Part shown: piece by piece, positions 1 through 5,260 of the stretch | Layout of the letters: each line of letters begins with the position of its first letter | Numbering within the stretch: the first letter of the stretch is position 1 | From: an uncultured Selenomonadales bacterium | Lineage (GTDB): Bacteria; Bacillota; Negativicutes; Selenomonadales; Selenomonadaceae | Length of the DNA stretch: 5,260 nucleotides | Direction: 5' to 3' | NCBI GenBank assembly: GCA_947165405.1 | Contig: CAMVAG010000141.1 | Span: 1 to 5,260, forward strand | The notes under the pieces: model-generated | The model's input: the letters and a program-made list of their open reading frames with translations, nothing else | What the model was told of the DNA's origin: nothing | Databases searched by the model: none | Translations under genes and position numbers: made by a program

Positions 1-30
1 CTGTTTTTGCATCACGCAAAAGACGCGGCG

Positions 31-54
31 GGAGCCGTCATCCGTGACGGCTCC
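31..54. terminator. Perfect 10-bp hairpin upstream of ade, possible terminator of an upstream gene
   Basis: Bases 31-40 (ggagccgtca) and 45-54 (tgacggctcc) are exact reverse complements around a four-base tccg loop, which fits the UNCG tetraloop class. The stem is GC-rich and stable. It is followed by taaatatttg and not by a run of T, so it is a weak classical terminator in the + direction. It could end transcription of a gene lying to the left of the window, or be a structured part of the ade leader. No gene end can be proven in bases 1-30. Confidence 0.45.
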
Positions 55-86
55 TAAATATTTGCGGCGTTATTGCTTTGATTCGC

Positions 87-91
87 GGAGG
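87..91 (+). promoter_or_regulatory. Shine-Dalgarno site that fixes the ade start
   Basis: GGAGG lies seven bases before the ATG at 99. The longer open frame from a TTG at 78 would translate through this site and has no Shine-Dalgarno of its own, so the ATG at 99 is chosen. Confidence 0.85.
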
Positions 92-98
92 ATTTATC

Positions 99-1835
99 AT
101 GACGAAAACTGAATTGAAAAATTTAATCGATGCGGCGGCGGGCAGAATCAAAGCCGACCTCGTCATAAAGAATTGCAAAATTGTCAACGTCTTGAGCGGC
201 GAAATTTATTCGGGCGAAGTCGCTGTCAGCGGCGGAAAAATTATCGGCATGGGCAAGACGGAATACGACGGCGAAAAAATTTTTGACGCTCAAGGAAAAT
301 TCCTCGCGCCCGGCTTTATCGACGCGCACATTCATATCGAATCCTCTTACATAAGCCCCGAACAGCTCGGCAGGATAATCGTTCCCTGCGGCACGACTTC
401 GATTGTCGCCGACCCTCACGAGATTGCAAACGTCTGCGGACTCAAGGGCTTGCGTTACATGCTTGACGCCGCCAAGAAAACAAAACTCAACATAATTTAT
501 GCCATGCCGTCCTGCGTTCCGTGCACGCCCTTTGAAGACGCGGGAGCAATCATTGAGGCTCAAGACATGTGGGAGCTTATGTTTGAAAAAAATATTTTCG
601 GGCTCGGCGAATTCATGAACGCGCCCGGCATAATCAACTGCGATGAAAAAGTTTTGGATAAAATTCTTTTGGCGAATAACCTCGGCAAGCTGATTGACGG
701 TCACGTGCCGCTTGTCACGGGCAAAGATTTGAATGCTTACATGAGCGTGGGGATTGTCGGCGACCACGAATGCCGCACGCTTGCCGAAATGCACGAAAGA
801 ATAGCGAAGGGCATGTACGTTTTGATTCGCGAGGGTTCGGCTTGTCACGATTTGAAAAATTTGATTAGAGGCGTGACGCCCGCGAACAGTCGGCGCGTTT
901 TGCTTTGTTCGGACGACAGGCAACCCAAGACGATTCTCGAACACGGACACATGGAGAGCAGCTTGAGGCTTTGCGTTGAGGAAGGACTTGACGCGATAAC
1001 CGCGATTCAAATGGCGACGATAAATGTTGCCGAAGCTTTTCGACTTCACGACAGAGGCGCGATTAAAATCGGTGCCCGCGCAGATTTGGTTTTGCTTGAC
1101 GACTTGAAAAATTTCCGCGTCGAAAAAGTTTGGATTGACGGCGAACTTGTTGCGGCGGACAGAAAATATTTGCCCGAAATTTTTCCCGCAGATATTTCAA
1201 GCGTTCGCGGCTCTGTGAAGGTTAAAAATTTTTCCGTCGACAGATTGAAAATGAATTTGACGAGCGGCAAAGTCAATGTGATTGGAATTGAGCCGGGCGG
1301 CGTCGTCACGAAAAAAATTTTCGCCGAAGTCAAACGCGACGAGTCGGACGATTTTATTTTCGACTCCGCGCAAGACATTTGCAAAGTTGCTGTTATCGAA
1401 CGCCACCACAAAACGGGCAAGGTCGGCTTGGGACTTTTGAGCGGCTACGGAATTAAACGCGGCGCGATTGCAGTTTCGGTTGCTCACGATTCGCACAACA
1501 TAATCGCGGCGGGCGTCAACAACGAAGAAATTTTCTGCGCAGTCGAAGCTCTGATAAAAATGGAAGGCGGCATGGTTTTGGTCAACGGCGGTGAAGTCAT
1601 TGCGTCGATAGCGTTGCCGATTGGCGGATTGATGAGCGAATTGAGCGGCGAGGAACTCAAAGAAAAACTTGACACACTCCACGAAAAAGCACACGACGAA
1701 TTGGGAATCAGTCAAAGCGTCGAACCGGTCATGACTTTAACTTTCATGTCGTTGCCCGTCATCCCCGAAATAAAATTGACGGCGCGCGGGCTCTTCGACT
1801 ACGCCTCGTTCAAATTCATTCCGATTGAAAGCTGA
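99..1835 (+). CDS. ade: Adenine deaminase (EC 3.5.4.2)
   Basis: This 578-residue cytoplasmic enzyme should deaminate adenine to hypoxanthine and ammonia in purine salvage. It belongs to the metal-dependent amidohydrolase superfamily, and its length is typical of the bacterial Ade family. Seen in the sequence: an N-terminal composite beta domain (residues about 20-70), the metal-binding PGFIDAHIHIESS segment (71-83, with H77 and H79), GEFMNAPG (170-177), DGHVP (200-204), GDHE (221-224), SDDRQ (271-275) and HGHM (282-285). ATINVAEAFRL with GAIKIGARADLVLL (306-333) closes the barrel domain. The family's C-terminal domain follows, with RHHKTGKVGLGLL (435-447), HDSHNI (463-468) and IALPIGGLMS (504-513). 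All expected motifs are present and nothing suggests truncation. The gene stands as its own unit, with a terminator at its stop codon, so a functional link to the downstream transporter genes is not shown. Confidence 0.96.
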   Translation: MTKTELKNLIDAAAGRIKADLVIKNCKIVNVLSGEIYSGEVAVSGGKIIGMGKTEYDGEKIFDAQGKFLAPGFIDAHIHIESSYISPEQLGRIIVPCGTTSIVADPHEIANVCGLKGLRYMLDAAKKTKLNIIYAMPSCVPCTPFEDAGAIIEAQDMWELMFEKNIFGLGEFMNAPGIINCDEKVLDKILLANNLGKLIDGHVPLVTGKDLNAYMSVGIVGDHECRTLAEMHERIAKGMYVLIREGSACHDLKNLIRGVTPANSRRVLLCSDDRQPKTILEHGHMESSLRLCVEEGLDAITAIQMATINVAEAFRLHDRGAIKIGARADLVLLDDLKNFRVEKVWIDGELVAADRKYLPEIFPADISSVRGSVKVKNFSVDRLKMNLTSGKVNVIGIEPGGVVTKKIFAEVKRDESDDFIFDSAQDICKVAVIERHHKTGKVGLGLLSGYGIKRGAIAVSVAHDSHNIIAAGVNNEEIFCAVEALIKMEGGMVLVNGGEVIASIALPIGGLMSELSGEELKEKLDTLHEKAHDELGISQSVEPVMTLTFMSLPVIPEIKLTARGLFDYASFKFIPIES

Positions 1836-1858
1836 CCGCTAACCCGCGTAGCTTTTTT
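1828..1858 (+). terminator. Rho-independent terminator of ade, overlapping its stop codon
   Basis: An outer stem AAAGCT (1828-1833) with AGCTTT (1850-1855) continues inward, after a small irregularity, into CGC (1837-1839) with GCG (1846-1848) around a six-base loop. It ends in six T (1853-1858). The left arm covers the last ade codons and the first base of the TGA at 1833-1835. The internal bulge makes it imperfect, but stem plus T run at a gene end supports termination. Confidence 0.6.
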
Positions 1859-1870
1859 GTGGAAACAATC

Positions 1871-1899
1871 TTGACGTTTTGACGGCTTTAAAATATACT
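1871..1899 (+). promoter_or_regulatory. Sigma70-type promoter for the livK-like gene
   Basis: TTGACG (1871-1876) and TATACT (1894-1899) are separated by 17 bases, and each matches the consensus at five of six positions. The predicted start of transcription is near 1906, giving a leader of about 40 bases before the TTG start. It lies just after the ade terminator, as expected for a new transcription unit. No operator or riboswitch is evident in the 1836-1947 gap. Confidence 0.75.
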
Positions 1900-1933
1900 T
1901 GCGCCGAAGTTTTCAATGTCATAAATTTTTTTC

Positions 1934-1938
1934 GGAGG
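1934..1938 (+). promoter_or_regulatory. Shine-Dalgarno site that selects a TTG start for livK
   Basis: GGAGG lies nine bases before the TTG at 1948. Alternatives are poorer: the in-frame GTG at 1939 overlaps the site, the TTG at 1879 lies inside the promoter, and the ATG at 1984 has no such site and would remove the basic part of the signal peptide. Confidence 0.75.
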
Positions 1939-1947
1939 GTGAGTAGT

Positions 1948-3153
1948 TTGTTCTTCTCAAAAAAGAAATTCAAATTGGCATCTATGATTGCTTGCGGCAT
2001 CTTGGCGAGCGCGTTGTTCACGGGCTGCGGCGGCGGAGATTCTGCAGGCGGCTCTTCGGGCGGCGATAAAGCTGCTGCCGGCGACGAGATTGTCATCGGT
2101 GCAAACTTCGAGTTGACGGGTAACGTTGCTCAATACGGCGCGAACGCCAACAACGGGCTCAAGCTTGCGATTAAAGAAATCAACGACGCGGGCGGCATTA
2201 ACGGCAAGAAAATTAAAGTTGTCGAGGCCGACGCAAAATCTGAAGCGGCAGAAGCCGTCAACGCAGCGACCAAATTAATTTCCGACGATAAAGTTGTTGC
2301 GCTTGTAGGTCCTGCAGTCACGGCTAACGTTATCGCCGAGTCCCAAGTTGCAACGGACAACAAAGTCCCGGTTATCGGACCCGCCGCGACCAATCCCGAT
2401 GTGACCATAGAGAACGGAAAGGTTAAAGAATTTATCTTCCGCGCTTGTTTCATTGACCCGCAACAGAGTGAGGTTATGGCTCAATTCGCCGCAAAAGATT
2501 TGAATGCGAAAACCGCCGTGCTCTATCTTGATTCCAGCTCCGATTATTCCAAGAGTCTCGGAAAAATTTTCAAAGAGAAATTTGAGGCTGACGGCGGCAA
2601 AGTCGTAATGGAAGAAGCTTTCCTCGCCAAAGACCAAGACTTTAAAGCAGCGTTGACGAAAATCCAAACCGCCAATGCCGATGTTATCTTTGTCCCCGCC
2701 TACTATGAAGAAGTCGGCAAAATCATCAAGCAGGCGCGCGAACTGGGCATAACCTCCGCGATTTTGGGCACCGACGGCTGGGACGACAGCAAAGTTATCG
2801 ACATTGCCGGCAAGGACGCGCTCAACAATACTTTCTTCTGCACGCACTACTTTGAAGGCGACTCCGAAGTTCAAGACTTTATCAAAGCTTACAAGGAAGA
2901 ATACAAAGCAGACCCGAACGTCTTTGCGGCTCTGGGCTACGACGCAGGCAAAATGTTAATCAACGCCATTGAACGCGGCGGCACCGACGGACAAAAGATT
3001 CGCGACAACATTGAATCGATTAAAGATTTGAAAGTCGGCACCGGCAAAATCACGATGGATCCCGCAACGCACAACCCGATTAAAGGAATCGTCGTTATCG
3101 AGACCAAAGACGGCATGCGTGAACTCCGCGCAAAAATCGCTCCCGAAGGTTAA
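1948..3153 (+). CDS. livK: Branched-chain amino acid-type ABC transporter substrate-binding lipoprotein
   Basis: A 401-residue extracytoplasmic receptor of the Peripla_BP_6 (type I periplasmic binding fold) family, expected to capture leucine, isoleucine or valine, or a related substrate, for a Liv-type importer. The TTG start gives a lipoprotein signal peptide: basic KKKFK (5-9), a hydrophobic stretch (10-25), then LFTGC with C27 as the likely lipidated cysteine. A Gly/Ser-rich linker follows (28-45). Family features are IVIGANFELTGNVAQYG (48-64), the NNGLKLAIKEINDAGGINGKK region (68-88), LVGPAVTANV (119-128), VPVIGPAATNP (140-150), and a second lobe with AVLYLDSSSDYS (190-201), DVIFVPAYYEEV (245-256) and ILGTDGWD (272-279). 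Phenylalanine at position -3 of the lipobox is not the commonest choice. Exact ligand cannot be told from sequence, as relatives also bind amides, urea or other amino acids. The permease partner follows only after an intervening glycosyltransferase gene. Confidence 0.92.
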   Translation: MFFSKKKFKLASMIACGILASALFTGCGGGDSAGGSSGGDKAAAGDEIVIGANFELTGNVAQYGANANNGLKLAIKEINDAGGINGKKIKVVEADAKSEAAEAVNAATKLISDDKVVALVGPAVTANVIAESQVATDNKVPVIGPAATNPDVTIENGKVKEFIFRACFIDPQQSEVMAQFAAKDLNAKTAVLYLDSSSDYSKSLGKIFKEKFEADGGKVVMEEAFLAKDQDFKAALTKIQTANADVIFVPAYYEEVGKIIKQARELGITSAILGTDGWDDSKVIDIAGKDALNNTFFCTHYFEGDSEVQDFIKAYKEEYKADPNVFAALGYDAGKMLINAIERGGTDGQKIRDNIESIKDLKVGTGKITMDPATHNPIKGIVVIETKDGMRELRAKIAPEG

Positions 3154-3201
3154 CCTTTATTCGCCGGTTTGTGCAAAGTAAGTTTCGATAAAAAATAAAG
3201 C

Positions 3202-3230
3202 GTGACAATATCGCCGTAAAAAGTTAAAAT
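3202..3230 (+). promoter_or_regulatory. Sigma70-type promoter in repeat copy 1, driving the glycosyltransferase gene
   Basis: GTGACA (3202-3207) and TAAAAT (3225-3230) are spaced by exactly 17 bases, each five of six to consensus. An A-rich stretch (3191-3199) just upstream resembles an UP element. Transcription should start near 3236-3239, giving a very short leader of about 25 bases that consists mainly of the ribosome binding site. Confidence 0.72.
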
Positions 3231-3261
3231 CCTCCTTGAAAACTATCGAGGAGGTTTTTTT
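3231..3261 (+). terminator. Hairpin with T7 tract that contains the Shine-Dalgarno site (copy 1)
   Basis: CCTCCTTG (3231-3238) pairs with CGAGGAGG (3247-3254), with seven Watson-Crick pairs and one G-U, around an eight-base loop. Seven T follow (3255-3261) and then the ATG at 3262. It has the form of an intrinsic terminator for livK readthrough, and no other convincing terminator was seen after livK. Its right arm is also the glycosyltransferase ribosome binding site. The left arm lies before the predicted transcription start, so it should be missing from transcripts made by the local promoter. Confidence 0.6.
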
Positions 3262-4329
3262 ATGGCTGAAAAAAAATTTGCTTTTGAGTCAGAGGAAGTG
3301 TCGATAGCCACTTACTTATATGCGGGTTTGGGCGACGCCGTCATTGCCAAAAAAGTTTTCGACGCGATAGTTGAGCTTGCGCCGAATTGCCTTATCGATA
3401 TTTTTTACCTTAAAGAAAATCATCGCGCTTTTGCCAATGCTTTTTTCCGTCAAAGCAAAAATTTTAATCTCACTGCGGACTATCAAAAGTTTTATCCGAC
3501 ACTTGTCAAAAAATATGACTTGGCAATCTATCTTCACGGCAGTCACGCAGTTCTTTTGGATTGGGCAAATGTTCAAAGGTTAAAAACGGCGGCTCCGGCA
3601 CTTTGGCAAGCGGTGATAAAAATTGACGAATACAACAAACAAAATTTCTATAAAGTCGGCTCCTCTATGGTCGTAAATTTGCGTAATATTGTAATGGCAC
3701 AGGTTTTGCACAGAAATTGCTACTATTTTCTGTCCTGCGGCGGCGCGTTGCCTATTCGTGACGACAAAGTAAACATTCCCCTTGCGTCCGAAGTTAAGCC
3801 ACAGTTCAACGCGCTAAAGCTCGACAAATACATTACGATTTACACAGATATTGGTGAATACGAAAAAGAGCGTCCGAAAGTTAAAGCATGGCCGATGCGT
3901 TGTCTGCGCGAATACGTCGCACGAATGAAGAAACGCCTTCCGCAAATTGAAATCGTTCAGTGCGGCGGAAATGACGACGTGAAAATTGAAAATGTTGACC
4001 GCTGCTTTCTCGGCGCGGATTTGGAGCTGACGAAATATATTTTGGCGAACAGTCTTTTGCACGTCGGATGCGAAGGCGGCTTGATTCATTTGGCGACGGC
4101 GTTGGAAACAAAGTGCTTGGTGCTTTTCGGTTACACCGACGTTAACTATTACGGTTATTCTCAAAATATCAATTTGTTTTCCGACGTATGTCATCCCTGT
4201 ATGTGCATATGGGGAGATTCCAACTTGCAAATTTGTGCGCGAGGAGCTAAGGAACCGCCCTGCATGTTGAGCCATACGCCGCAACTGATCTGCGAAGTCA
4301 CTTGCAACTACTTGAAAAATAATACGTGA
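3262..4329 (+). CDS. Glycosyltransferase family 9 (heptosyltransferase-like) protein
   Basis: A 355-residue protein resembling GT9 enzymes, which transfer heptose or other sugars from a nucleotide donor onto lipopolysaccharide core or related glycans at the inner face of the cytoplasmic membrane. Seen: an N-terminal YLYAGLGDAVIAKKV (18-32), matching the family's glycine-rich start of the acceptor domain; KAWPMRCLREYVARMKKRLP (208-227); and HVGCEGGLIHLATALETKCL (267-286) followed by VLFGYT (287-292), the hallmark donor-side segment. The tail is cysteine-rich (C310, C313, C315, C325, C334, C344, C348). There is no signal peptide or membrane segment. The ATG has GAGGAGG seven bases upstream. It sits between livK and livH although it has no evident role in transport, and is bracketed by a 65-bp direct repeat that supplies its own leader and its stop codon. 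Sampled lines look more AT-rich than livK. Acceptor and donor sugar are unknown. Confidence 0.82.
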   Translation: MAEKKFAFESEEVSIATYLYAGLGDAVIAKKVFDAIVELAPNCLIDIFYLKENHRAFANAFFRQSKNFNLTADYQKFYPTLVKKYDLAIYLHGSHAVLLDWANVQRLKTAAPALWQAVIKIDEYNKQNFYKVGSSMVVNLRNIVMAQVLHRNCYYFLSCGGALPIRDDKVNIPLASEVKPQFNALKLDKYITIYTDIGEYEKERPKVKAWPMRCLREYVARMKKRLPQIEIVQCGGNDDVKIENVDRCFLGADLELTKYILANSLLHVGCEGGLIHLATALETKCLVLFGYTDVNYYGYSQNINLFSDVCHPCMCIWGDSNLQICARGAKEPPCMLSHTPQLICEVTCNYLKNNT

Positions 4330-4354
4330 CAATATCGCCGTAAAAAGTTAAAAT
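4326..4354 (+). promoter_or_regulatory. Sigma70-type promoter in repeat copy 2, driving livH
   Basis: GTGACA (4326-4331), a 17-base spacer and TAAAAT (4349-4354), the same as in copy 1. The -35 box overlaps the glycosyltransferase stop codon. Transcription should start near 4360-4363. A separate promoter for livH is notable, since Liv permease genes are commonly cotranscribed with their neighbours. Confidence 0.72.
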
Positions 4355-4385
4355 CCTCCTTGAAAACTATCGAGGAGGTTTTTTT
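4355..4385 (+). terminator. Hairpin with T7 tract that contains the Shine-Dalgarno site (copy 2)
   Basis: CCTCCTTG (4355-4362) pairs with CGAGGAGG (4371-4378), followed by seven T (4379-4385) and the livH ATG. The same dual reading applies as in copy 1: terminator for the glycosyltransferase transcript, or a lid on the livH ribosome site in readthrough RNA. Confidence 0.6.
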
Positions 4386-5260
4386 ATGGACTTTATCCAT
4401 CAACTTGTTCAGCAGTTGATAAACGGCGTGAGCCTCGGCAGTATCTACGCGCTGATTGCCTTGGGTTACACGATGATTTACGGCATTATAAAGTTGATAA
4501 ACTTCGCACACGGCGATGTTTACATGGTCGGCGCGTATATCGGCTTCGCGGCAGTCACATTCGGCGGCTTGCCGATTTTCCCCGCACTTTTAATTTCAAT
4601 GGCGTTGACGGCGTGCTTGGGCATGTTGGTCGAGCGGATTGCCTATAAGCCTCTGCGTCACGCGCCGCGAATTTCTCTGCTGATAACGGCAATCGGCGTG
4701 TCGTTCTTCCTTGAGTACGCCAGCATGTATTTCGTGACACCGACGCCGCGCACTTTCCCCGAAGTCATGCCGAATATTTCATTCAACTTGGGCGGCTTCA
4801 TTATCAACGGGCAACAGCTTTTGATTTTCGGAATTACAATCGTGCTCATGGCGTTGCTGACTTACATCGTTCAAAAGACAAAGCTCGGCAAGGCAATGCG
4901 GGCGGCAAGTTTCGACACGGAAACCGCTCAACTTATGGGCGTCGATTCGGATACAGTTATTTCAATGACGTTTTGTATCGGCTCGGCATTGGCGGCGGCG
5001 GCGGGTGTTTTGGTCGGCGTCTACTACAACACGATTGACCCGCTCATGGGAATTATGCCCGGCTTGAAGGCGTTCGTTGCGGCGGTGCTCGGCGGTATCG
5101 GAATTTTACCGGGCGCGGTTGTCGGCGGAATTGTCTTGGGCGTCGTCGAAGCTTTGGTTTCCGGCTTTATCTCTTCCACCTTCAGAGACGCAGCTGCCTT
5201 CGCGATTTTGATTTTGGTTTTGCTGATTAAACCCAGCGGACTCTTCGGCAAAAATACTAA
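4386..5260 (+). CDS. livH: LivH-type ABC transporter permease (3' end cut by window edge)
   Basis: An inner-membrane permease of the branched-chain amino acid importer family. It forms the translocation path with a LivM-type partner and is powered by LivG/LivF ATPases, all presumably encoded to the right of the window. The frame is open from ATG 4386 to the edge, 291 codons without a stop. Seen: NGVSLGSIYALIALGYTMIY (13-32), then IIKLINFAHGDVYMVGAY (34-51), both hallmark LivH segments. Also ERIAYKPLR (83-91), the cytoplasmic ATPase-contact (EAA-like) loop GKAMRAASFDTETAQLMGVD (168-187), and AAVLGGIGILPGAVVGGIVL (232-251). The final LIKPSGLFGK (280-289) is the usual end of the family, so only a few codons should be missing. 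About eight hydrophobic segments are visible. The start has GAGGAGG seven bases upstream, inside repeat copy 2. It is the expected partner of the binding protein at 1948-3153, despite the intervening gene. Confidence 0.94.
   Translation, partial: MDFIHQLVQQLINGVSLGSIYALIALGYTMIYGIIKLINFAHGDVYMVGAYIGFAAVTFGGLPIFPALLISMALTACLGMLVERIAYKPLRHAPRISLLITAIGVSFFLEYASMYFVTPTPRTFPEVMPNISFNLGGFIINGQQLLIFGITIVLMALLTYIVQKTKLGKAMRAASFDTETAQLMGVDSDTVISMTFCIGSALAAAAGVLVGVYYNTIDPLMGIMPGLKAFVAAVLGGIGILPGAVVGGIVLGVVEALVSGFISSTFRDAAAFAILILVLLIKPSGLFGKNT

Larger units (their letters stand above)
3201..3265 (+). repeat. 65-bp perfect direct repeat, copy 1 (promoter, hairpin and RBS cassette)
   Basis: This segment is identical, base for base, to 4325-4389, at an offset of 1124 bases. 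It ends at the ATG of the glycosyltransferase plus one further G. Similarity also extends leftward: after two mismatches, AAAAATAA (3191-3198) matches 4315-4322, making 73 of 75 identical. Its content is a promoter, a hairpin overlapping the Shine-Dalgarno site, a T7 tract and the start codon, so it is a complete expression leader and not random repeat DNA. Confidence 0.97.
4325..4389 (+). repeat. 65-bp perfect direct repeat, copy 2 (promoter, hairpin and RBS cassette)
   Basis: An exact copy of 3201-3265. It starts inside the last sense codon of the glycosyltransferase gene, contains that gene's TGA stop (4327-4329), and ends at the livH ATG plus one G. The perfect identity means either recent duplication or strong maintenance, because non-coding leader DNA normally drifts. 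Confidence 0.97.

Noticed and set aside
4..22. Small inverted repeat TTTTGC/GCAAAA (5-10 and 16-21)
   Set aside because: Six weak pairs with a five-base loop and no T tract or known operator pattern; could be chance in A/T-rich DNA.
1..57. Open frame in frame 1 ending at TAA 55-57, possible tail of an upstream gene (18 residues)
   Set aside because: Too short to recognise any family, and it runs through the perfect hairpin at 31-54, which is more likely non-coding. Frame 2 is also open here by chance.
123..1049. Long open frame of 308 codons on the minus strand within ade
   Set aside because: It is antisense to a gene with complete family motifs, lacks any recognisable domain, and reflects the codon bias of ade. 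The same applies to the other minus-strand frames inside ade, livK, the glycosyltransferase and livH.
1879..1947. 23-residue N-terminal extension of livK from TTG 1879
   Set aside because: It would start within the promoter, has no Shine-Dalgarno site, and would place a non-signal segment before a clear lipoprotein signal peptide.
3154..3200. Separate terminator immediately after livK
   Set aside because: Only short pairings such as AACC/GGTT are possible, with no T tract; the repeat hairpin at 3231-3261 is the better candidate.
3371..3583. 70-codon plus-strand frame inside the glycosyltransferase gene
   Set aside because: Out-of-frame shadow of a gene with intact family motifs, without its own ribosome site.
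3201..4389. Insertion sequence or CRISPR-like array
   Set aside because: There are only two copies, 1124 bases apart, with no transposase and no terminal inverted repeats. The 65-bp length is also too long for a target-site duplication.

Overview
The window reads as a chromosomal segment of a low-to-mid GC anaerobe of the Firmicutes type. It shows strong GGAGG-class Shine-Dalgarno sites, a TTG start, and A/T-rich leaders with sigma70-like promoters. A family 9 (heptosyltransferase-like) glycosyltransferase points to an outer membrane with lipopolysaccharide, so a diderm Firmicute of the Negativicutes (Selenomonas-like) is my best guess. That placement is inference, not proof.

Layout, all genes on the + strand. 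Bases 1-98 hold a perfect 10-bp hairpin and the leader of an adenine deaminase gene (ade, 99-1835), which ends in a terminator overlapping its stop codon. A well-formed promoter (1871-1899) then drives a branched-chain amino acid-type substrate-binding lipoprotein (livK-like, 1948-3153). Its natural partner, the LivH permease, begins at 4386 and runs off the right edge, probably only a few codons short of its end. Between them sits an apparently unrelated glycosyltransferase gene (3262-4329).

The most interesting part is how that glycosyltransferase is packaged. A 65-bp sequence is present twice without a single mismatch, at 3201-3265 and 4325-4389. One copy lies directly upstream of the glycosyltransferase ATG and the other directly upstream of the livH ATG. 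Each copy contains a near-consensus promoter (GTGACA, 17 bases, TAAAAT), an 8-bp hairpin whose right arm is the Shine-Dalgarno site, seven T residues, and the ATG. The left arm lies between the -10 box and the predicted transcription start. Only transcripts reading through from upstream should therefore carry the full hairpin, where it could act as a terminator or hide the ribosome site. Transcripts starting at the cassette's own promoter should have a free ribosome site. This looks like a compact 'insulate and restart' expression cassette.

Working model: livK and livH were once adjacent, and the glycosyltransferase gene plus one copy of the cassette forms a 1124-bp unit inserted between them. 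Recombination between the repeats would delete that unit cleanly. The adenine deaminase is a separate transcription unit and is not obviously tied to the transporter.
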